Assembly (NCBI RefSeq): GCF_004965515.1 | Contig: NZ_SSHH01000002.1 | Location: forward strand, 144,840 to 208,839 | Direction of reading: 5' to 3' | Length of the DNA: 64,000 nt | Origin: Alteraurantiacibacter aquimixticola | Lineage (GTDB): Bacteria > Pseudomonadota > Alphaproteobacteria > Sphingomonadales > Sphingomonadaceae | In this document: one piece after another, positions 16,244 to 25,443 of the stretch | Layout: the number at the start of each line of letters is the position of its first letter | How positions within the stretch are numbered: the stretch's first letter is position 1 | Made by a program: the position numbers and the translations under genes | Notes under the pieces: model-generated | The model's input: only the letters and a program-made list of their open reading frames with translations | What the model was told of the DNA's origin: nothing | Database searches by the model: none

Positions 16244-17287
16244 CTATCCAATTCTCTTGCCCAGTGACTGGGCGGTAAAATCCACCATGGGCACCACGCG
16301 CGCATAGTTGAGGCGCGTCGGCCCGATAACCCCCAAAACGCCGACCACCCTGCCCTCGCGGTCGCGATAGGGGGCGGCGATAACGGAGGAACCCGACAGG
16401 GCAAATAGGCGATTTTCCGCGCCGATAAAGATGCGCGTCGCCTCCGCCTCCTTCGCACTGTCGAGAAGATCGGCAATTGTCTGTTTGTTTTCAAGGTCAT
16501 CGATCAGGGATCGAATACGCTCGATATCGCCCAGCGCGCTTTCGTCGAGCAGGTTGGCCTGCCCGCGCACGATCAGCACCTTGCGCCGCGCGGCATCCTC
16601 GCTCCAGGTCACGATGCCGCGTTCGACAAGGTCGCGGCTCGCATCGTCGAGCGCGCTCTGACCGCTGCGGATTTCGGTCTCGATCGCCCTCACCGCCTCC
16701 GGCAATGTGCGACCGGCAAGCCTTGCGGTCACGTAATTGCTCGCCTGCTGCAGCGCCCCGCTGGCGATCCCCGCCGGCAGGTCGAGCACGCGGTTTTCCA
16801 CATGCCCGTCTTCACCCACCAGCACGACAAGCGCGCGCCCGGCATCGAGCGGGACGACATTCATCTGCGTCAGGCGCGGTTCGCGTTGCGGCACCATCAC
16901 CATACCCGCCGCGCCGGACAGGTCGGAGAGGAGCGTGCTGGTATTCTCCAACGCTTCCTCGATCGGGCCGGGCCGCGCCAGCTGCGCCTCGATCGCAGCG
17001 CGTTCCTGCGCCGTGGGCTCCGCCACCTGCATCATGCCGTCAACGAAAAGGCGCAGGCCAGTCTCGGTCGGCATGCGCCCCGCGCTGGTATGCGGCGCGG
17101 CGAGCAGGCCCAATTGCTCGAGGTCGCTCAGCACCGAACGGATCGAGGCGGGCGAGAGGTTGAGGCCGCCGCGCGCGGCCAGGGTCTTCGATCCCACCGG
17201 CTGCCCGCTCGCCAGATAATCCTCCACCACCAGGCGGAAGACATCGCGCGCACGGGTCGTCAATTCAGTGATCGGTGGAGATGCCAT
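16244..17287 (-). CDS. hrcA: Heat-inducible transcription repressor HrcA
   Basis: A 347-residue repressor. The N-terminal winged helix (VVEDYLASGQPVGSKTLAARG, SPASIRSVLSDLEQLGLL) is followed by the GAF-like and inserted domains with AGRALVVLVGEDGHVENR and the conserved end VIGPTRLNYARVVPMVDF. HrcA binds CIRCE elements, usually before groESL; I see no CIRCE (TTAGCACTC dyad) before hrcA or dnaK here, so its targets are probably outside the window. It leads the hrcA-grpE operon and is divergent from rph with 65 bp between them. Confidence 0.97.
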   Translation of the reverse strand: MASPPITELTTRARDVFRLVVEDYLASGQPVGSKTLAARGGLNLSPASIRSVLSDLEQLGLLAAPHTSAGRMPTETGLRLFVDGMMQVAEPTAQERAAIEAQLARPGPIEEALENTSTLLSDLSGAAGMVMVPQREPRLTQMNVVPLDAGRALVVLVGEDGHVENRVLDLPAGIASGALQQASNYVTARLAGRTLPEAVRAIETEIRSGQSALDDASRDLVERGIVTWSEDAARRKVLIVRGQANLLDESALGDIERIRSLIDDLENKQTIADLLDSAKEAEATRIFIGAENRLFALSGSSVIAAPYRDREGRVVGVLGVIGPTRLNYARVVPMVDFTAQSLGKRIG

Positions 17288-17352
17288 GACATCGCCCTAT
17301 CTAGGCGCTAGGGCCGCGCTGGCAATATCGAGTCCCATTATCGGAGAATTCC

Positions 17353-18066
17353 ATGCGACCTTCCGGCCGCGCCGCAGACGAAATGCGCGCCATCACTATC
17401 GAAACCGGTTTCACCAAGCACGCCGAGGGCAGCTGCCTGATCAGCTTCGGCGATACGCGCGTGCTGTGCACCGCCAGCGTGGAAGAGCGCGTGCCGCCGT
17501 GGATGCGCGGCAAGGGTTCGGGCTGGGTCACCGGCGAATATTCGATGCTCCCGCGCGCAACCCACACCCGCGGCAGCCGTGAGGCGGCAAAGGGCAAGCA
17601 GAGCGGGCGCACGCAGGAAATCCAGCGCCTGATCGGCCGCAGCTTGCGCGCCGTGTGCGACCTCAACAAGCTCGGCGAGCGGCAGATCACCTTGGATTGC
17701 GACGTGCTCCAGGCCGATGGCGGCACGCGCACCGCCTCGATCTCCGGCGCTTGGGTGGCGCTGCGCATGGCGGTGAACAAGCTGATGGAGGCCGACGCGA
17801 TCAAGCATGACCCCATCACCGCGAAGATCGCCGCCATTTCCTGCGGCATCTACCAGGGCAACCCGGTGCTCGATCTCGACTATGACGAGGACAGCTCTGC
17901 CGATGCCGATGCCAATTTCGTACTGATCGAAGGCGGCCAGATCGCCGAAGTGCAGGCGACGGCCGAAGGCGCGACTTATGACGAGGAAGGCCTGCTGCGC
18001 CTGCTGCGCCTCGCCAATATCGGTTGCGGACAGATCTTCACGGCTCAGGGCACCGCAGTGAAATGA
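17353..18066 (+). CDS. rph: Ribonuclease PH
   Basis: A 237-residue phosphorolytic exonuclease that trims tRNA 3' ends. It has the PNPase/RNase PH fold signatures: [19 protein letters not shown] at the start, [14 protein letters not shown], the phosphate-binding segment [18 protein letters not shown], and [19 protein letters not shown]. The stop overlaps the rdgB start (ATGA), giving translational coupling. The rph-rdgB-hemW order next to hrcA is typical of alphaproteobacteria. Confidence 0.97.
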   Translation: MRPSGRAADEMRAITIETGFTKHAEGSCLISFGDTRVLCTASVEERVPPWMRGKGSGWVTGEYSMLPRATHTRGSREAAKGKQSGRTQEIQRLIGRSLRAVCDLNKLGERQITLDCDVLQADGGTRTASISGAWVALRMAVNKLMEADAIKHDPITAKIAAISCGIYQGNPVLDLDYDEDSSADADANFVLIEGGQIAEVQATAEGATYDEEGLLRLLRLANIGCGQIFTAQGTAVK

Positions 18067-18692
18067 CCCGGAAAATCGGTTCGGGAAAGCTGGTGATCGC
18101 CACGCATAATGCGGGCAAGCTGAAGGAAATTTCGGCCTTGCTCGCGCCTTATGGGCTGGATTGCATCTCCGCCGGGTCGCTGGGCCTTCCCGAACCGCCC
18201 GAGACGGGCACGACCTTCGTCCAGAACGCGCTGATCAAGGCGCGCGCGGCGGCGGAGGCTTCGGGCCTCCCCGCCCTCGCCGATGATAGCGGGTTGTCGG
18301 TCGCCGCGCTCGATGGCCGCCCCGGCGTCTATACTGCCGACTGGGCGGAGACGCGTCATTTCGAAGGACCTCCCGGGCGCGACTGGTACATGGCCATGGG
18401 CAAGGTCGAAGGCATGTTGCAGGCCAAGGGCGCAGATGTGCCGCGCGATGCGTGGTTCTCCTGCGTCCTCGCGCTCGCCTGGCCCGATGGGGAGCATGCG
18501 GTCTATGAAGGCCGGGTGGACGGCACGCTGACATGGCCTCCGCGCGGGGAAATGGGCTTCGGCTACGACCCGGTCTTCGTTCCAGCCGGTCGCGAGCAGA
18601 CCTTTGCCGAGATCGCTCCGGAGGAAAAGCACCGCATCAGCCACCGCGCCGATGCCTTTGCCAAGCTGGTGGCCGACCAGTTCGGCGTCTAG
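18063..18692 (+). CDS. rdgB: RdgB/HAM1 non-canonical purine NTP pyrophosphatase
   Basis: A 209-residue house-cleaning enzyme that hydrolyses dITP, XTP and ITP to monophosphates, preventing mutagenic incorporation. Motifs: [14 protein letters not shown] near the N-terminus, [20 protein letters not shown], and [15 protein letters not shown] near the C-terminus with [13 protein letters not shown]. The ATG at 18063 overlaps the rph stop by four bases. The gene ends one base before the convergent CAP-domain gene. Confidence 0.96.
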   Translation: MTRKIGSGKLVIATHNAGKLKEISALLAPYGLDCISAGSLGLPEPPETGTTFVQNALIKARAAAEASGLPALADDSGLSVAALDGRPGVYTADWAETRHFEGPPGRDWYMAMGKVEGMLQAKGADVPRDAWFSCVLALAWPDGEHAVYEGRVDGTLTWPPRGEMGFGYDPVFVPAGREQTFAEIAPEEKHRISHRADAFAKLVADQFGV

Positions 18693-18693
18693 C

Positions 18694-19218
18694 TCAAAGC
18701 GGGGTACGACCGTACCAATTGCCCGCAGGCCAATAGCGGCAGACGACGAAATCATGCGCATCGTTGCGTGCCACCGCGCAGCCCAGTTGCTGCGTCTCGC
18801 GCCAGATCACCTGCGTATAATGGCCGACATCGCGCCAGCGTCCGGTGCGCGAGACATTGGGGAAGCTCCCGTTCATGAAATGGCGCTTTTCGGCGACAAA
18901 TGTGCTGAAAATGGTGCGCGCGCTATAGAGCGCGGCGGTCCCCATCCAGAGGTTCTCGCCTTTGTCCCCACGCTCGTCGCGGCTGGCGTGCTGGAGGCGC
19001 CCCTGGCGAGCGAGGCGGCGTGCCCAAGCATGCGCTTCCTCGGCCAGCTCGTCACTCCAGGCGAGCGGCGGGACACCGGCATCGCGGCGTTCCTCATTAT
19101 GCGCGGTCAGGAATTCGTGTTCGAAGGCGCTGGCAGGCTGGTCCTGCGCGCCCAGCGGCGCGGCAATGCCCAGCGCAGAAGCCGCCAGAGCGGCGCAAAG
19201 CTTGCGAACCCGTCCCAT
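18694..19218 (-). CDS. Secreted CAP (SCP/PR1) domain protein
   Basis: A 174-residue exported protein with a signal peptide ending near LGAQDQ. The CAP domain spans almost the whole mature chain: FLTAHNEERRDAGVPPLAWSDELAEEAHAWA, then GENLWMGT, GHYTQVIWRETQQLGCAVA and VVCRYWPAGNW. These are the CAP signature 1 and 2 regions with the cavity histidines and glutamates. Bacterial CAP proteins lack a uniform function; lipid or metal binding has been proposed. It is convergent with rdgB and divergent from hemW. Confidence 0.92.
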   Translation of the reverse strand: MGRVRKLCAALAASALGIAAPLGAQDQPASAFEHEFLTAHNEERRDAGVPPLAWSDELAEEAHAWARRLARQGRLQHASRDERGDKGENLWMGTAALYSARTIFSTFVAEKRHFMNGSFPNVSRTGRWRDVGHYTQVIWRETQQLGCAVARNDAHDFVVCRYWPAGNWYGRTPL

Positions 19219-19259
19219 AAGCGCGAGATTGCAGAAGTTGTTTTAACGAAATCTGAAGC

Positions 19260-20414
19260 ATGATGGCGCGCGCGCTCTACATCCACTGGCCCTTCTGCCT
19301 GAAGAAATGCCCCTATTGCGACTTCAACTCGCATGTGCGCGATGGCGTGGATGTGGCGCGCTGGCAGGCGGCGCTGGTCGCCGACATGCGGGCGGAGGCG
19401 GCGCTTGCGAGCGGCGAGAAGCTGAGCTCGATCTTCTTTGGCGGCGGAACGCCCTCGCTGATGCCCCCTGCCCTCGTCGAAGCGCTGCTGCGAGAGGCGG
19501 AGGCGCTGTGGGGATTTGCCGAGGGGATCGAGATCACGCTGGAGGGCAATCCCTCCTCGGTCGAGGCGCGGAATTACGCCGATCTGGCGAGTGCAGGCGT
19601 CAACCGCGCCTCGCTCGGCCTGCAGGCGCTCGACGATGCGAAGCTGCGATTCCTGGGGCGGCTACACAGTGCGGAAGAGGGGCTGAGAGCGCTCGAGACG
19701 GCACAGAACGTGTTTGAGCGGGTCTCATTCGACCTCATCTATGCCTTGCCCGGTCATACGCCGGAGGAATGGCGGGCGGAGCTATCGCGCGCGCTTGGTT
19801 TGGGCACGTCGCACCTCTCGCTTTACCAGCTGACCATCGAGCCGGGGACCAAGTTTGCCACCATGGTGCGGCAGGGCGATTTCGCGCCGCTCGACGACGA
19901 TGCGGCTGCGGACCTCTATTCGCTGACGCAGGAGCTGACTTCGGCGGCGGGGCTGCCCGCCTACGAGATCAGCAACCATGCGCGACACGGCGAGGAAAGC
20001 CGCCACAACCTCACCTATTGGCGATACCAGGACTATGTCGGCATAGGCCCCGGCGCGCATGGGCGTCGTAGCGGAATGGCGACGCAGCGGCATCGCAAGC
20101 CGGAGAACTGGCTCTCGGCGGTCGAAGAGCGCGGATCGGGCTGCCAGCATGAGCTTGCCATTCCTGTACCCGAGCAGGCCTCCGAAGCGCTGCTGATGGG
20201 GCTGCGGCTGGCCGAGGGGCTGGACATCGCCGCCCTCGCCCGCCGTTTCGCTCTTCCCGAAGAACAGCTGGTCGATTTCGCCGAACTGGAGCAGCTTGCG
20301 TCCTACGGCCTCGTCACCCGCGAAGCCTCGCATATCACCGTCACCCCCGCCGGAATGCCGTTGCTCGATGCCATCCTGCCGCGCGTGGTGGCGGACGGGC
20401 TGGTTGCCGCATGA
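19260..20414 (+). CDS. hemW: Radical SAM heme chaperone HemW
   Basis: A 384-residue radical SAM protein. The 4Fe-4S cysteines lie in CLKKCPYCDF (C13, C17, C20); FFGGGTPSLM and ITLEGNPSSVE are the SAM-binding and HemN-like motifs, and the C-terminal HemN_C domain follows. HemW lacks coproporphyrinogen oxidase activity and is thought to hand heme to respiratory enzymes. The start is an ATGATG pair 41 bp from the divergent CAP gene; the stop overlaps xerC as ATGA. Confidence 0.94.
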   Translation: MMARALYIHWPFCLKKCPYCDFNSHVRDGVDVARWQAALVADMRAEAALASGEKLSSIFFGGGTPSLMPPALVEALLREAEALWGFAEGIEITLEGNPSSVEARNYADLASAGVNRASLGLQALDDAKLRFLGRLHSAEEGLRALETAQNVFERVSFDLIYALPGHTPEEWRAELSRALGLGTSHLSLYQLTIEPGTKFATMVRQGDFAPLDDDAAADLYSLTQELTSAAGLPAYEISNHARHGEESRHNLTYWRYQDYVGIGPGAHGRRSGMATQRHRKPENWLSAVEERGSGCQHELAIPVPEQASEALLMGLRLAEGLDIAALARRFALPEEQLVDFAELEQLASYGLVTREASHITVTPAGMPLLDAILPRVVADGLVAA

Positions 20415-21307
20415 GCAAGCCTGATTTGCTCGAGGCCTGGGGCGACCACCTGACCAATGCCCGCCGCCGATCGCCGCATACGGTGCGCGCCTATCTCGGC
20501 GCGGCGACGCGGCTGCTCGACCAGACGGGGGCGGAAAGCTGGGCGGATGTGGCGCGACTGGAAGCGGGCGCGCTGCGGCTGCAGATGGCGCGGCGGCGCT
20601 CCGAAGGGCTCGGCAATGTCTCTGCCGCGCGCGAACTCTCCGCACTCAAGGGCTTCCTCGCCTTCGCCCGCGAGCAATTGGGCGAGGACGACGCCGCCGC
20701 CCCGCGCCTGCGCGGCCCGCGCGTGAAGAAGGGCCTGCCGCGCCCCGTAACGCCGGACGATGCGACCAACATGGCCGACCTGGTGGAAGGCCTCGCCAGC
20801 GATCACTGGATCGGCGCGCGCGACCGGGCGGTGCTGCTGCTGATGTATGGCGCGGGCCTGCGCATTGCCGAGGCGCTCTCGCTGACAGGCGCGGATGTGC
20901 CGCTGGGCGAAGTGCTGACGGTCACCGGCAAGGGCGGCAAGCAGCGCGTCGTCCCGCTCATCCCGATCGTGCGCGAGGCGGTGGGCGAATATGCCAAGCT
21001 CTGCCCTTGGCCGATCACCCCCACTGGCCCGCTGTTCAAGGGCGCCAAGGGCGGCGCGCTGGGGCAGGGCATGGTGCAAAAGGCGATGGCCAAGGCGCGG
21101 AAGGCGCTGGGCCTGCCCGCCAGCGCCACGCCGCATGCGCTGCGCCATTCCTTCGCCACGCACCTCCTTGGCGCGGGCGCCGATCTGCGAACGCTGCAGG
21201 AACTGCTCGGCCATGCCAGCCTCGGCTCGACGCAGATCTATACGAAGGTCGATGCGGCCACGCTGCTGGAAACCTATCGCGGCGCCCATCCGCGCGAGAA
21301 GGACTAG
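20411..21307 (+). CDS. xerC: Tyrosine recombinase XerC
   Basis: A 298-residue site-specific recombinase that with XerD resolves chromosome dimers at dif. The N-terminal SAM-like core-binding domain is residues about 1-90. The catalytic set is visible: Arg in LMYGAGLRIAEALSL, Lys in TGKGGKQR, His/Arg in HALRHSFATHLL, His in LLGHASLGSTQ and the nucleophile Tyr in QIYTKV. No dif-like site is seen in the window. It is coupled to hemW (4-bp overlap), and its stop overlaps the convergent dedA stop through CTAG. Confidence 0.95.
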   Translation: MSKPDLLEAWGDHLTNARRRSPHTVRAYLGAATRLLDQTGAESWADVARLEAGALRLQMARRRSEGLGNVSAARELSALKGFLAFAREQLGEDDAAAPRLRGPRVKKGLPRPVTPDDATNMADLVEGLASDHWIGARDRAVLLLMYGAGLRIAEALSLTGADVPLGEVLTVTGKGGKQRVVPLIPIVREAVGEYAKLCPWPITPTGPLFKGAKGGALGQGMVQKAMAKARKALGLPASATPHALRHSFATHLLGAGADLRTLQELLGHASLGSTQIYTKVDAATLLETYRGAHPREKD

Positions 21308-21915
21308 TCCTCGCTCGGCTCCCGCGGGTGCCATGTCAGCACACGGTAGAGATAGCCTACCGCTCCCAGCACGACGAAACCGATGATCAGCCAGCCGATG
21401 ATGTGCTCGGATTCGGCGAGATAGCCCGCCAGCCATTCCCCGCCCTTGATCAGCCCGGCATTCCAGATCAGCGATCCGGCGAAGGTGAAGAAGAGGAACT
21501 TCACCTTGGGCATATGTGTCAGGCCCGCCGGCAGCGAGATGATCGTACGCAGGAAGGGCGAGAAACGCAGGAAGAAGATTACCCAGTGGCCGTGCCTGGC
21601 GAAAAAGACCTGCGCCCTGACCAGCTGCTCCCAGTCCACGGTCAGCCAGCGGCCCCAGCGATCGATAAAGGGCTCAAGCCGCTCGAACCCCCATTTGTCG
21701 CCGATCCAGTACCAGAAATAATTGCCAACGACAGTCCCGGCAGTGCCGATCAGCAGCAGCGGCCAGAACTGCATCTCGCCGCGCTCCACCAGCAGGCCGC
21801 CAATGCCCATGATCACTTCGCTGGGCACGGGCGGGACGACATTTTCCAGCACCATCAGCAGGAAGATGCCGACGTAGCCGCCCTGGCGGATCGCCTCGAT
21901 GATCAACTGTTCCAT
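21304..21915 (-). CDS. DedA family membrane protein
   Basis: A 203-residue inner-membrane protein with the VTT/SNARE-associated domain: GGYVGIFLLMVLENVVPPVPSEVIMGIGG, then RHGHWVIFFLRFSPFLRTIISLPAGL with the essential arginines, and hydrophobic C-terminal helices. DedA proteins are linked to undecaprenyl-phosphate or phospholipid flipping and proton-motive-force homeostasis. It is monocistronic, convergent with xerC (CTAG overlap). Confidence 0.93.
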   Translation of the reverse strand: MEQLIIEAIRQGGYVGIFLLMVLENVVPPVPSEVIMGIGGLLVERGEMQFWPLLLIGTAGTVVGNYFWYWIGDKWGFERLEPFIDRWGRWLTVDWEQLVRAQVFFARHGHWVIFFLRFSPFLRTIISLPAGLTHMPKVKFLFFTFAGSLIWNAGLIKGGEWLAGYLAESEHIIGWLIIGFVVLGAVGYLYRVLTWHPREPSED

Positions 21916-21973
21916 GAAAGCCTAACGCATGGCGCCGGCGGAGGGTTCACCGGATTTTCCACAATAGCTCAAC

Positions 21974-22942
21974 TTAACTTGAGCTCGCCACCATGGCGGC
22001 GTGCCGACGCTCCAAAGCATCCCAGATCCGGCCCGGCGTATCGGTGCCGTTGAACTGGTCGATCGCGACGATGCCGGTGGGGCTGGTGACGTTGATTTCG
22101 GTGAGCCATTTGCCGCCGATCACGTCGATTCCCACGAAGACGAGGCCGCGCCGCTTCAAATCCGGGCCCATGGCGGCACAGATCGCCTCTTCCTCCGGCG
22201 TCAGCTCCGCCGCTTCGGCATAGCCGCCCTGCGCAAGGTTGGAGCGGAACTCCCCTTCCCCCGGCTTGCGGTTGATCGCACCGGCAAACTCGCCATCGAC
22301 CAGCACGATGCGCTTGTCGCCCCGTTCAACCTCGGGAAGGAAAGGCTGGACCATATGCGGTTCGGGCCAGGTCCAGTTGAACACTTCGAACAGGGCGGAG
22401 GTGTTGGTGCCCTGCTCATCGATCTTGAAGATCGCCTTGCCGCCATTGCCATGCAGCGGCTTCACCACCACCGAGCCATGCTTGGCCTGGAACTCGCGCA
22501 CATCTTCCAGATGGCGCGCCACCAGCGTCGGCGGCATGAATTGCGCGTAATCGAGGACGTACATCTTCTCCGGCGCGTTCACGACTTCACGCGGATCGTT
22601 GGAGACGAGTGTGGTGCCCTTCAGCCGGTCGAGCAGCAACGCCGTGCTGATATAGCCGAGGTGGAAGGGCGGATCCTGCCGCATCAGCACCACGTCGATA
22701 TCCGTGGCGAGGTCGATCTTGCGCAGCTCCCCCTTGGTGAAGTGATCGCCGACGACGCGCTGCACGGTGACGGGCGAGGCCCAGGCGGTGATACGCCCAT
22801 CCTCATAAGCGATGGTCGACACATCATAATGCCAAACCTTGTGCCCGCGCGCCTGCGCCGACAGCATCAGCGCGAAGCTGGAATCGCCTGCGATATTGAT
22901 GGTCTCGATCGGGTCCATCTGGACGGCGACGCGTAGGGACAT
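21974..22942 (-). CDS. gshB: Glutathione synthase
   Basis: A 322-residue ATP-grasp enzyme joining gamma-glutamylcysteine and glycine. It begins LRVAVQMDPIETINIAGDSSFALML, with DVVLMRQDPPFHLGYISTALLL, VVVKPLHGNGGKAIFKI (ATP-grasp glycine loop) and FVGIDVIGGKWLTEINVTSPTG near the C-terminus. It follows rsmI and yraN on the minus strand, the usual alphaproteobacterial order, with a 35-bp gap that holds a dispersed short repeat. Glutathione supply links it loosely to the GST encoded later. Confidence 0.97.
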   Translation of the reverse strand: MSLRVAVQMDPIETINIAGDSSFALMLSAQARGHKVWHYDVSTIAYEDGRITAWASPVTVQRVVGDHFTKGELRKIDLATDIDVVLMRQDPPFHLGYISTALLLDRLKGTTLVSNDPREVVNAPEKMYVLDYAQFMPPTLVARHLEDVREFQAKHGSVVVKPLHGNGGKAIFKIDEQGTNTSALFEVFNWTWPEPHMVQPFLPEVERGDKRIVLVDGEFAGAINRKPGEGEFRSNLAQGGYAEAAELTPEEEAICAAMGPDLKRRGLVFVGIDVIGGKWLTEINVTSPTGIVAIDQFNGTDTPGRIWDALERRHAAMVASSS

Positions 22943-22954
22943 AAGAATTCTCCG

Positions 22955-22980
22955 CTCATCCTGAGCTTGTCGAAGGGTCA
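22955..22980. repeat. Dispersed short repeat (CCTGAGCTTGTCGAAGG type)
   Basis: The core CCTGAGCTTGTCGAAGG between yraN and gshB recurs with one mismatch inside ppdK (44271-44287). This motif is known to me as a frequent intergenic repeat in sphingomonad genomes; its function is unknown. Confidence 0.6.
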
Positions 22981-23328
22981 GGGCTGCCAGGCATTGGTGA
23001 TGTGGCGAGGGAATGTGCGCGGCGCAAGGAGGATCACGTCAACGCTGATATCCTCCCCCTCGCGCGCATATTGGTGCGCCACCGCTTCGGCCGCTGCGGC
23101 CACGCGGCGCAGGCGGTAGGCGTCGATCGCATGGTCGAGGTCCTCCGCCTTGCTGCGCCACTTCACCTCCACAAAGGCGACGAGGCCGCCGCGTTTGGCC
23201 ACGATATCGATTTCTCCCACCGGGGTTTTCACGCGCGTATCGATGATGTGCCAGCCTTTCAGCCGCAACCACGCAGCAGCGCGCGCTTCGCCCTGCCGCC
23301 CGCGTTTTTCCGCCTTCTGGCGCTTCAC
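22978..23328 (-). CDS. YraN family (UPF0102) endonuclease-like protein
   Basis: A 116-residue protein with the restriction-endonuclease-like fold of UPF0102. Motifs: GRQGEARAAAWLRLKGW, GEIDIVAKRGGLVAFVEVKWRS (the D-ExK nuclease-type core) and RRVAAAAEAV. The biological role is unproven. The start is a GTG (23328) overlapping the rsmI stop as GTGA, consistent with coupling in the rsmI-yraN-gshB operon. Confidence 0.92.
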   Translation of the reverse strand: MKRQKAEKRGRQGEARAAAWLRLKGWHIIDTRVKTPVGEIDIVAKRGGLVAFVEVKWRSKAEDLDHAIDAYRLRRVAAAAEAVAHQYAREGEDISVDVILLAPRTFPRHITNAWQP

Positions 23329-24173
23329 TGGCCCTTCAGCTCCATCGCGCGGGTATAGAGCATGCGGCGTTCCAGCCCGGTGATCTTGGCCACTTGCGAG
23401 GCGGCCTGGCTGGGCTTGGCGGTCTCCATCGCATCCATCAGCAAGGTATCGATATCGAACTTGCCCGGATGGGGCTCGACCGGCGGGCCGACCAGCAGCA
23501 CGATCTCCCCCTTGGGCGGATGGTCGGTGTAATGCGCGACCAGATCATGGGCGCTGCCGCTGCGGCATTCCTCATGCAGCTTGGTCAATTCGCGCGCGAC
23601 GGCGATCTCGCGTCCGGGCAGCTGCTCGCCAATGGCGGTGAGCGACTTGGTGAGGCGCGGCGCGGTCTCGAAGAAGATAAGCGTGCTGCGGATCGGCGCG
23701 AGTTCAGCCAACAGGTCCGCCCGCGCCTTCTCCTTTACCGGCAGGAATCCTCCGAACAGGAAGCGGTCATTGGGCATGCCCGACATGGCAAGGGCGAGGA
23801 GCGGCGCGCTCGCCCCGGGCAAGGCGGTGACGGGAATTCCCGCCGCGCGTGCTTCGCGGACGAGGCGGTATCCCGGATCGGACACCAGCGGCATGCCGGC
23901 ATCGCTCACCAGTGCAATCGCCTGATCCTGCATCGCGGCCAGCAAACGCTCGCGATCGGCTTCGGAAGCATGGTCGTCATAGCGCCACAGCTTGTTGGAT
24001 ATACCCAGCAGCTTCAGCAGCTTGCCGGTCACCCTTGTATCCTCGCAGGCGATCGCGTCACATCGCTCCAGCACCTCCTTTGCCCGCAAAGTCATATCCC
24101 CGAGATTGCCAATCGGGGTCGCCACTATATAGAGGCCGGGATCAAGTCTTTCGGTATGGGGCGCCTGTGTCAC
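23325..24173 (-). CDS. rsmI: 16S rRNA (cytidine(1402)-2'-O)-methyltransferase RsmI
   Basis: About 282 residues; methylates the ribose of C1402 in the decoding centre. Signatures of the tetrapyrrole methylase fold: GLYIVATPIGNLGDMTLRA, CDAIACEDTRVTGKLL, LVSDAGMPLVSDPGYRLV and FGGFLPVKEKAR. The GTG at 24173 is chosen as start because GAGG lies just upstream and the product then matches the family length; an upstream TTG (24209) would nearly abut the divergent lipoprotein start. It heads the rsmI-yraN-gshB operon. Confidence 0.93.
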   Translation of the reverse strand: MTQAPHTERLDPGLYIVATPIGNLGDMTLRAKEVLERCDAIACEDTRVTGKLLKLLGISNKLWRYDDHASEADRERLLAAMQDQAIALVSDAGMPLVSDPGYRLVREARAAGIPVTALPGASAPLLALAMSGMPNDRFLFGGFLPVKEKARADLLAELAPIRSTLIFFETAPRLTKSLTAIGEQLPGREIAVARELTKLHEECRSGSAHDLVAHYTDHPPKGEIVLLVGPPVEPHPGKFDIDTLLMDAMETAKPSQAASQVAKITGLERRMLYTRAMELKGQ

Positions 24174-24211
24174 GGCCCCCTCATGAACCAGATTGAGTGG
24201 AGGCAGCAAGC

Positions 24212-25369
24212 ATGTTCGGCAATTGGAAGCGCGGACTGGCCATTGTGCTGGGAAGCATGGCGCTGGCGGCGTGCCAGGTCATCCCCGGCGGCGAAGGCGG
24301 TCCGGTCACCGGCCCTGTTACGGGACCGGTCGAAGTGCCGGACGATACGGTATTGCCGCAGGATGCCGGCCGCCACCGCATTGCGCTGCTCGTGCCGCTG
24401 AGCGGGGCGAACGGACAGGTCGGCCAGTCGATCGCCAACGCCACCACCATGGCGCTGCTCGATACCAATGCGGAGAATATCCGCATCACGACCTATGACA
24501 CGTCCAATGGCGCGGGCACTGCTGCCTCGCGCGCGGTGCAGGATGGCAATGCGCTGATCCTTGGCCCCCTGATCCGCGAGGATGTTTCTGCCGTGCTGGC
24601 ACAGGCGCGCCCGGCGGATGTGCCGCTGATCACCTTTTCCAACGATACGGGCGTTGCCGCGCGAGACGTCTTCGTGATGGGCCACGTGCCCGAACAGTCG
24701 ATCGAGCGGACCGTGCGCTTCGCCATCGATCAGGGTGCGCGCCGCTTTGCGGTGCTGGTGCCCAATGGCGAATACGGCCAGCGCGCCGCCGCCGCACTGC
24801 AACGCGCGGTGGACGCCAATGGCGCGACGCTTGTCGATGCGGAGACCTATGACCGGGGCAATACCTCCATCGTCAGCGCCGCCACCCGGCTGAACGGGCG
24901 CGGCGGGTTCGATACTGTGCTGATCGCCGATGGCGCGCGCCTTGCAGCCATGGCCGCAGGCGAGTTGAAGGAAGCGGGCGAGGCCCTGCCCTCCATCATC
25001 GGCCCCGAATTGTGGAGCGGCGAGACGACGCTCACCCGCGCGGACGCAATGGAAGGCGCGTGGTTCTCCGCCGTTTCGGATGGACGCTATCGCCAGTTCG
25101 CCAATTCCTATGAATCGCGTTTCGGCGCGCAGCCCTATCGCATCGCCACGCTCGGCTATGACGCGGTGCTGCTGACGCTGCGTATCGCGCGCAACTGGGA
25201 TCCGGGCGAGGATTTCCCGATCCGCCAGCTTGCGGATGAAGGCGGTTTCCTCGGCCTAGACGGCGCATTCCGCTTCCGCAGCGATGGCGTGGGCGAGCGG
25301 GCCTTCGAGGTGCGCGAAGTGGGCGATGGCGACGTACGCGTGGTCGATGCCGCGCCCTCGCAGTTCTGA
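24212..25369 (+). CDS. Penicillin-binding protein activator, LppC family lipoprotein
   Basis: A 385-residue outer-membrane lipoprotein. The start follows GGAGGCAGCAAGC; the lipobox LAAC places the lipid on Cys21. The mature part is a periplasmic binding-protein fold (HRIALLVPLSGANGQVGQSIANATTMAL, LILGPLIREDVSAV, LVPNGEYGQRAAAALQ), like the C-terminal domain of LpoA, the activator of PBP1A; the TPR-like N-terminal domain of LpoA is absent. It is divergent from rsmI, the common arrangement. Confidence 0.88.
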   Translation: MFGNWKRGLAIVLGSMALAACQVIPGGEGGPVTGPVTGPVEVPDDTVLPQDAGRHRIALLVPLSGANGQVGQSIANATTMALLDTNAENIRITTYDTSNGAGTAASRAVQDGNALILGPLIREDVSAVLAQARPADVPLITFSNDTGVAARDVFVMGHVPEQSIERTVRFAIDQGARRFAVLVPNGEYGQRAAAALQRAVDANGATLVDAETYDRGNTSIVSAATRLNGRGGFDTVLIADGARLAAMAAGELKEAGEALPSIIGPELWSGETTLTRADAMEGAWFSAVSDGRYRQFANSYESRFGAQPYRIATLGYDAVLLTLRIARNWDPGEDFPIRQLADEGGFLGLDGAFRFRSDGVGERAFEVREVGDGDVRVVDAAPSQF

Positions 25370-25443
25370 CGCGCTTCCCAGACAGTCGATAAGTTCGCCC
25401 TGCCTGCTTGTATCCGCGGATTCCGCGGGCCTATAGCTGGTAT

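Noticed and set aside
17288-17352. CIRCE element before hrcA
   Set aside because: No TTAGCACTC-N9-GAGTGCTAA-like dyad is present in the hrcA or dnaK upstream regions.
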